64,000 bases of DNA from Bacteroidota bacterium (GTDB lineage: Bacteria; Bacteroidota; Bacteroidia; Bacteroidales; Dysgonomonadaceae), in assembly GCA_023437305.1 (NCBI GenBank), contig JAEZGN010000004.1, positions 186,001 through 250,000 of the forward strand, read 5' to 3'. The notes under the pieces are model-generated. The model saw only the letters and a program-made list of their open reading frames with translations, did no database searches and had not been told where the DNA came from. Below, in pieces: positions 59,682 through 64,000 of the stretch. A program made the position numbers and the translations under genes. Positions within the stretch are counted from its first letter, which is position 1; each line of letters begins with the position of its first letter.

Positions 59682-60188
59682 ATGAGAAAATTTATATTCA
59701 TACTATTACTATTTATCTCCTGTAACCCGCCTTCCACTGAACCCTCAGAAACAATAAAGGGCAAGGTAGTCAGTGTTGCAGATGGAGATACAATGACCAT
59801 CCTGACAGATAGCAAGGAGCGAATAAAAGTGCGACTCTATGGTATCGATGCCCCCGAAAAAGGACAAGACTTCAGCAACAAAGCCAGAACCTACCTGAAC
59901 GACCTTTGCTACGGGAAAACCGTAAAAGTTGAGAAAAAAGGTGTCGATCAATATGATAGAGTTTTAGGTATCGTTTATCTCGACGAGTTGAATTTAAATC
60001 AGGAGATGGTCAAAGAAGGTTTAGCATGGTACTACAATCACTATGTTGAAGACCCGATACTCGAAGAGTTGGAGAAAACAGCCCGACAACAGAAACTGAA
60101 TATCTGGAGCTTAAAGAACCCCACACCTCCTTATGAATATAGAAAAAAACAAAGATCCGAAAAGTCAAATAGAGAACCAAGGAACTGA
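59682..60188 (+). CDS. Thermonuclease-family (SNase-like) nuclease, lipoprotein
   Basis: 168 residues. Lipoprotein signal (MRKFIFILLLFISC, Cys14). The staphylococcal nuclease OB-fold follows at about 24-150: SVADGDTMTIL (D36), VRLYGIDAPE (R51, D56, E59) and DQYDRVLGIVYL (R93), so the catalytic Arg/Glu/Arg and calcium-binding Asp positions are kept. A Ca2+-dependent nuclease attached to the envelope, probably degrading environmental nucleic acid. The C-terminus is lysine/arginine-rich. It converges with the flavin reductase gene, and its stop codon lies inside the shared terminator stem. Confidence 0.93.
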   Translation: MRKFIFILLLFISCNPPSTEPSETIKGKVVSVADGDTMTILTDSKERIKVRLYGIDAPEKGQDFSNKARTYLNDLCYGKTVKVEKKGVDQYDRVLGIVYLDELNLNQEMVKEGLAWYYNHYVEDPILEELEKTARQQKLNIWSLKNPTPPYEYRKKQRSEKSNREPRN

Positions 60189-60200
60189 GTTTACAGTTCC
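60181..60200. terminator. Bidirectional terminator shared by the nuclease and flavin reductase genes
   Basis: GGAACTG (60181-60187) pairs with CAGTTCC (60194-60200). The nuclease TGA lies in the stem and the flavin reductase TAA in the loop. A T-rich stretch follows on the plus strand. Confidence 0.7.
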
Positions 60201-60766
60201 TCTTTCTTTTTTCTAACAGTCCAGCCGAAACCTCCGATTTTATCTCCTAAGCCATAGTACTGACCATGAGAATATGCAATCGGTTTTGCGCTTTCGAGAC
60301 TAAATTTTCCGGTTTGCGGATCAATATACTTTTCATCAGCTTTTACATTTACCACATCGGCAATAAACATATCATGCGAACCTAAACTCAGTATCTCGCG
60401 TACTCTACATTCGATATTCAATGGAGACTCTTCAATGATGGGAACCTGAACAATAGAGGCCTTGCCGGGAGTAAGTTTCATTTCGTCAAATTTACTGAAA
60501 TCCTTACCCGATCTCACGCCACACCAGTCGGTAGCAAAAGCCAGATCTTCCGTTGTTATATTTATCACAAACTCCATATCCCGCTTTATAATCTCATACG
60601 AATGTCTTTCGGGTCTTACCGAAATATAGCACATCGGGGGATTGGTACAGATCGTACCGAGCCAACTCAGAGTAATAATATTATATTCTTCGGGGGTGCT
60701 GCCACAACTTATCATGGCAGCAGGCAAAGGATATATCAGTGTCCCCGGTTTCCAATCTTGCTTCAT
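60191..60766 (-). CDS. Flavin reductase family protein (FMN-binding split barrel)
   Basis: 191 residues. Motifs of the flavin-reductase-like split-barrel family: PLPAAMISCGSTPEEYNIIT, WLGTICTNPPMCYISVRPER, FVINITTEDLAFATDWCGVR, then SGKDFSKFDEMKLTPGKA and ESPLNIECRVREILSLGSHD. It uses FMN or FAD and probably acts as a flavin reductase or flavoprotein of unknown partner. The ATG overlaps the pyrI stop (ATGA), so it is translated with pyrI and belongs to the pyrBI transcript. A link to pyrimidine synthesis is not obvious. Confidence 0.9.
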   Translation of the reverse strand: MKQDWKPGTLIYPLPAAMISCGSTPEEYNIITLSWLGTICTNPPMCYISVRPERHSYEIIKRDMEFVINITTEDLAFATDWCGVRSGKDFSKFDEMKLTPGKASIVQVPIIEESPLNIECRVREILSLGSHDMFIADVVNVKADEKYIDPQTGKFSLESAKPIAYSHGQYYGLGDKIGGFGWTVRKKKEEL

Positions 60767-61224
60767 TTCAGGATAATCTCGTCTTTCTGAATTTTAATGT
60801 TACAATAGTGACAGCGCAGCTCTGTGTTGTTACAATCAATGACTTCAAAGCGTGTAGTCATAGGCTCATTGTTTGTAATACACTTCGGGTTGTTGCACTT
60901 TACAATTCCCTTGATTACTTTAGGTAGAACTACTCTTTTCTTTTCTACAACTTCGTAATCCTTAATGATATTGAGAACTACATTCGGCGCTATAATCGCA
61001 ATCTTATTGATCACGCTTTCTTCAAAATATTTACCCGATATCTTGATAATTCCTTTTGAAGCCATCTTCTTACTTTCGAGATTATTCCCGATAGTAATAG
61101 GATTATCCAGCTTTTCGAGCTCCAACAACGATACTACTTTAAACACTACGCCGGGAGGAATATGATCTATTGCTGTTCCATTGCATAATGCTGCTACCTG
61201 CATTGCTTTTCTACGTGCATTCAT
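60763..61224 (-). CDS. pyrI: Aspartate carbamoyltransferase regulatory subunit
   Basis: 153 residues. The N-terminal allosteric domain binds CTP/ATP (CNGTAIDHIPPGVVFKVVSL, IGNNLESKKMASKGIIKISG). The C-terminal zinc domain carries C110, C115, C138 and C141 (KCNNPKC, RCHYC), which contacts the catalytic chains. Same length as the Escherichia coli protein. It starts 15 nt after pyrB and its stop overlaps the flavin reductase start. Confidence 0.97.
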   Translation of the reverse strand: MNARRKAMQVAALCNGTAIDHIPPGVVFKVVSLLELEKLDNPITIGNNLESKKMASKGIIKISGKYFEESVINKIAIIAPNVVLNIIKDYEVVEKKRVVLPKVIKGIVKCNNPKCITNNEPMTTRFEVIDCNNTELRCHYCNIKIQKDEIILK

Positions 61225-61239
61225 ATCTTGATATTTTAT

Positions 61240-62157
61240 TTATTCAACTTCTATACCCAACGCATCACATATCACAGCCTCACGGGTAAACATACCGTTC
61301 TTAGCCTGTTCGAAGTAATAAGCCTTAGGGCTATCATCCACATCCTGCTGTATCTCGTTTACACGAGGCAGGGGATGCAATATTTTCAGGTTGTCTTTTG
61401 CTCCTGCCAGCATATCATTTTTGAGAATATATACATTCTTCACCTTTTCATATTCCATCAGGTCGGTAAAACGTTCTCTCTGCACACGTGTCATATACAG
61501 TATATCCGCTTTGTCTATCACCTCTGAATCAAAATCTGTGTGCTCCGAATACTTTATCCCATGTTCATCACAGAAGGCTTTATACGGATCGGGAAGATGC
61601 AGTTCTTCGGGTGCAACAAATATAAAAGTAGGGTTGAAGTGGGACATCCCGATGATCAGGGAGTGCACAGTACGACCATATTTCAGGTCACCAACAATCG
61701 TTATTGTCAGATTATCGAGAGTACCTTGTGTCTTAAATATAGAATAGATATCAAGCATTGTCTGCGTAGGATGCTGATTGGCTCCATCTCCTGCATTAAT
61801 GATCGGTATAGAAGAAATTTCCGAAGCATAACGTGCAGCTCCTTCCAGATGGTGACGCATAATAATAATATCTGCGTAGTTGTTTACCATCAGTATAGTA
61901 TCTTTCAGAGTCTCACCTTTCGATGAGCTGGTAGTAGCCGCATCCGAAAAGCCTATGATGCGTCCACCCAAGCGGTTTACTGCAGTCTCAAAACTAAGGC
62001 GTGTCCGTGTCGACGGCTCAAAAAAAAGTGTAGCACACACTTTGCCTTCCAATAACCTACGGTTAGGTTGCTCGTCAAATTTTTTAGTCAGATTAAGTAT
62101 TCTCAGAATATCTTCTTTCGAATAATCTGTAATTGAAACCAGGCTTTTATTGCACAT
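61240..62157 (-). CDS. pyrB: Aspartate carbamoyltransferase catalytic subunit
   Basis: 305 residues. Carbamoyl-phosphate motif FEPSTRTRLSFETA (STRTR at 49-53), the loop SSSKGETLKDT with K80, HPTQ at 129-132 (GDGANQHPTQTMLDIYS), and aspartate-binding YMTRVQRERF and HPLPRVNEI. It condenses carbamoyl phosphate and aspartate, the first committed step of pyrimidine synthesis. First gene of pyrB-pyrI-flavin reductase. A repeat with AAAAGTGACA units lies 55-136 nt upstream of the ATG. Confidence 0.98.
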   Translation of the reverse strand: MCNKSLVSITDYSKEDILRILNLTKKFDEQPNRRLLEGKVCATLFFEPSTRTRLSFETAVNRLGGRIIGFSDAATTSSSKGETLKDTILMVNNYADIIIMRHHLEGAARYASEISSIPIINAGDGANQHPTQTMLDIYSIFKTQGTLDNLTITIVGDLKYGRTVHSLIIGMSHFNPTFIFVAPEELHLPDPYKAFCDEHGIKYSEHTDFDSEVIDKADILYMTRVQRERFTDLMEYEKVKNVYILKNDMLAGAKDNLKILHPLPRVNEIQQDVDDSPKAYYFEQAKNGMFTREAVICDALGIEVE

Positions 62158-62212
62158 AACTATTTATATTTTGTAAGAGTAAAATTTATATTCAACAAAA
62201 AGACAACAGAAA

Positions 62213-62360
62213 AAAAGTGACACATTCCACTATATCACAAACAACTAATAAACAACACAATAAACACCAAAAGGTGACAAAAGTGACACTTTTACAGTTG
62301 TTTTTTATTGTTACTTTTCTATTATCAGTCAACTACCGCAAAGATCTCTATATAAGACAA
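62213..62360. repeat. Dispersed intergenic repeat with AAAAGTGACA units, copy 3
   Basis: AAAAGTGACA at 62213-62222 and 62279-62288, AAAAGGTGACA at 62270-62279, palindrome AAAAGTGACACTTTT at 62279-62293, a TTGTTACTTTT arm near 62310, and ATATAAGACAATTT at about 62349-62362 matching copy 2. It lies upstream of pyrB. No gene is supported in the surrounding region 62158-62625, apart from the terminator at its end. Confidence 0.75.
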
Positions 62361-62573
62361 TTTATTTCAAAAAAAATCCCCGAAAAAGAATACTTCTTCG
62401 AGGATACTATCTATATCAATAATAATTCATTGGAAATACAGGAACCACTGTCGTGAAAATAATACTGTTGCATATAAGCTATTTTTTCCATCATAATTCT
62501 CTATATATTATAACAAAGGTAGTCACTTTTTTTGAGATACAATTTTTTACGAATCAAAAAAACTAAAAAAATA

Positions 62574-62600
62574 AGCCCCAAACTATAAAAGTCCGGGGCT
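62574..62600 (-). terminator. Terminator after atpG
   Basis: On the minus strand AGCCCC (62600-62595) pairs with GGGGCT (62579-62574), then TATTTTTTTAG. It ends the ATP synthase transcript. Confidence 0.8.
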
Positions 62601-62625
62601 ATATTTTATAAAGAATTTTCTCCTA

Positions 62626-63510
62626 TCACTGCAATGCCGAAGCACCACCGATAATATCCAACAATTCGTTTGTAACAGCTTGTTGACGCGACTTGTTGTA
62701 TTGAATAGTCAGATCCTGTACCAGTTCATCGGCATTGTCTGATGCTATTTGCATAGCAATCATACGTGCGGCATGTTCCGATGCATTAGCATCGAGCAAA
62801 GCAGCATACAAGCGTGAATAAAGCACGGTAGGGATTAAAGAGTCGAGAATTTCCTCCTTCGATGGTTCAAGGATATAGTCTGCAAACATATTATCGTCTT
62901 GCTGACCTTCGGGCTTAGCACTCTCCAAGTCGAAAGGAAGGAATTGTATCTTCTTTAATTTCTGAGATCCGGTAGATATGAAATGATGATAAATTAAGAT
63001 CACCTCATCTATTTCTCCATCAATATATTTCTTTATCAGTTCTTTGGCCAGATCCTGTACGGCTAAGAAAGAAGGCTTATCGGCCATATCCCTATAATCG
63101 CCCTGCGCCGCTATTCCTTGTTTCTTTAGGGCGTCGGCCAATTTTTTACCGATAGGATACACCAAGATATTCTCTGCTCCTAGTTCTTCTCTTTTTTTAG
63201 TGTAAACAAGGTTGAACTCTCTTATTACATTCGAGTTATATGCACCACAAAGCGAAGAGTTGGAAGCAAAACCAACTATAGCGACTCTTTTTGTTTCTCT
63301 TTTCTGGATAAAAGGAGACTCATAGCTTGTATCAGAAGACAGAAGATTAGTCAGAATGACATCTAACTTTTGCTGATAAGGCAAGAAGTTGCTGATTGCA
63401 TTTTGCGCCTTGTGCAACTTAGATGAAGCAATCATCTTCATTGCAGAAGTTATCTTCTTGGTACTTTTTACAGAGCCAATTCTATTTTTTATTTCCTTAA
63501 GAGATGCCAT
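62626..63510 (-). CDS. atpG: ATP synthase F1 subunit gamma
   Basis: 294 residues, full length. N-terminal MASLKEIKNRIGSVKSTKKI and TSAMKMIASSKLHKAQ, and C-terminal AARMIAMQIASDNADELVQD and LTIQYNKSRQQAVTNELLDI, form the two long helices of the central rotor shaft inside the alpha3beta3 ring. A middle Rossmann-like domain holds GFASNSSLCGAYNSNVI. It follows atpA by 6 nt and ends the F1 operon fragment seen here; a terminator follows. Confidence 0.97.
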   Translation of the reverse strand: MASLKEIKNRIGSVKSTKKITSAMKMIASSKLHKAQNAISNFLPYQQKLDVILTNLLSSDTSYESPFIQKRETKRVAIVGFASNSSLCGAYNSNVIREFNLVYTKKREELGAENILVYPIGKKLADALKKQGIAAQGDYRDMADKPSFLAVQDLAKELIKKYIDGEIDEVILIYHHFISTGSQKLKKIQFLPFDLESAKPEGQQDDNMFADYILEPSKEEILDSLIPTVLYSRLYAALLDANASEHAARMIAMQIASDNADELVQDLTIQYNKSRQQAVTNELLDIIGGASALQ

Positions 63511-63516
63511 AATTCA

Positions 63517-64000
63517 TTATTTTTTGTACTGAGAAGCAATATCTGCGGCTACTTTTCTGATTTTAGTTTCCACATCTTCGTTGATGACTCCTTTTTTCAG
63601 GACATCCAGCACATCAGCTTGATATTGCATTTCCAATGTTCTCAGAAATTCGGTTTCGAACTCATGTATTTTATCTTCCGGCACTTGACGAAGCAAACCA
63701 TTCGTTCCGCAATACAATATGGCGATCTGTTTTTCAACAGGTACAGGCGCATACTGAGGCTGAACAAGCAATACAGTATTCTTCTTACCTTTATCGATAG
63801 TCATTGCCGTAACGGGGTCCATATCGCCACCAAACTGGGTAAATGCTTCCAGTTCACGATACTGAGCCTGGTCAATCTTCAATGTTCCGGCAACTTTTTT
63901 CATCGCTTTCACCTGAGCCGAACCTCCCACACGAGATACAGATATACCCACATCAATAGCCGGACGCATACCCGCATTGAAGAGGTCTATATCGAGGAAT
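63517..64000 (-). CDS. atpA: ATP synthase F1 subunit alpha, partial (N-terminus beyond right edge)
   Basis: About 160 C-terminal residues, open to the window edge. The sequence LFNAGMRPAIDVGISVSRVG, then GSAQVKAMKKVAGTLKIDQA is the alpha-subunit signature around the ATP-site Arg finger (SVSRVG), and FTQFGGDMDP and TEFLRTLEMQYQADVL-like segments form the C-terminal helical domain. The gene continues to the right; its 3' end is 6 nt before atpG. Confidence 0.97.
   Translation of the reverse strand, partial: FLDIDLFNAGMRPAIDVGISVSRVGGSAQVKAMKKVAGTLKIDQAQYRELEAFTQFGGDMDPVTAMTIDKGKKNTVLLVQPQYAPVPVEKQIAILYCGTNGLLRQVPEDKIHEFETEFLRTLEMQYQADVLDVLKKGVINEDVETKIRKVAADIASQYKK

Noticed and set aside
62217..62456. 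A 79-codon plus-strand ORF across repeat copy 3, resembling a 63-codon ORF at 1327-1518 (both contain a T-K-V-T-L stretch)
   Set aside because: The resemblance comes from the shared DNA repeat. Copy 2 has a stop in the same frame, and the second ORF runs antisense into the GT2 gene. Neither has a promoter or signal.
1..64000. CRISPR arrays, insertion sequences and prophage genes
   Set aside because: No regularly spaced repeats, transposase, integrase, terminase or capsid-like proteins were seen on either strand.

Overview
The window looks like the chromosome of a Bacteroidales bacterium, most probably a Dysgonomonas relative (the genus is inference). The evidence is a SusC/SusD pair next to a one-protein hybrid two-component regulator, paired GH92 mannosidases, a fused E1 alpha/beta 2-oxoacid dehydrogenase, many single-copy promoters with the Bacteroidetes -7 box TAnnTTTG, a tRNA and a tmRNA without encoded CCA, and a tmRNA tag ending in YALAA. 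No phage structural genes, insertion sequences or CRISPR arrays were seen.

Layout. 1-2.4 kb: partial queG behind a membrane-anchored unknown, then a GT2 glycosyltransferase. 2.6-7.3 kb: an XRE regulator and a HAD/methyltransferase/YfhO operon. 7.4-9.6 kb: a nitroreductase, converging with a tyrosine phenol-lyase. 9.7-10.8 kb: an ECF sigma factor overlapping a four-helix membrane protein. 11-14 kb: an accessory locus with a signal-peptide fragment, an in-frame TGA, an RHS-core/JAB-like toxin tip, a lipoprotein (candidate immunity) and a transglutaminase-like secreted protein. 14-22.6 kb: metG, a LiaF-like/LytTR pair, ecotin, serS, two paralogous lipoproteins and a PhnP-like MBL hydrolase.

23-38.6 kb is a polysaccharide utilization locus: HTCS, SusC, SusD, a secreted basic-secretory-protein-type metallopeptidase with a discoidin-like domain, and two GH92 enzymes. 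The combination suggests mannose-rich glycoprotein or alpha-mannan use. 38.7-46.9 kb: a DUF2179 protein, a FemAB-like transferase, a secreted Gfo/Idh/MocA oxidoreductase followed by a giant HEAT-DUF1080-DUF1080 protein (probably 3-keto-glycoside chemistry), and a GlxA-type regulator. 47-54.6 kb: gap, then an operon of lpdA, a lipoate ligase, E2, fused E1 and flavodoxin.

54.9-57.9 kb, between the flavodoxin and the tmRNA, is visibly more AT-rich and holds three accessory genes: a double zinc-ribbon protein and a winged-helix/HEPN protein in tandem, plus a nucleotidyltransferase-HEPN fusion. This is the best candidate for an undescribed conflict or defence module. 58.2-64 kb: tmRNA, tRNA-Ser, a lipoprotein, a secreted nuclease, pyrB-pyrI-flavin reductase, and atpA (partial)-atpG.

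Two kinds of intergenic repeat stand out. One is a family built on AAAAGTGACA, present three times, each upstream of a minus-strand gene. The other is a palindrome of the TGTCATGTTGAACGAAGTGA type; one copy sits in the loop of a 26-bp terminator-like hairpin after the HEAT-DUF1080 gene.
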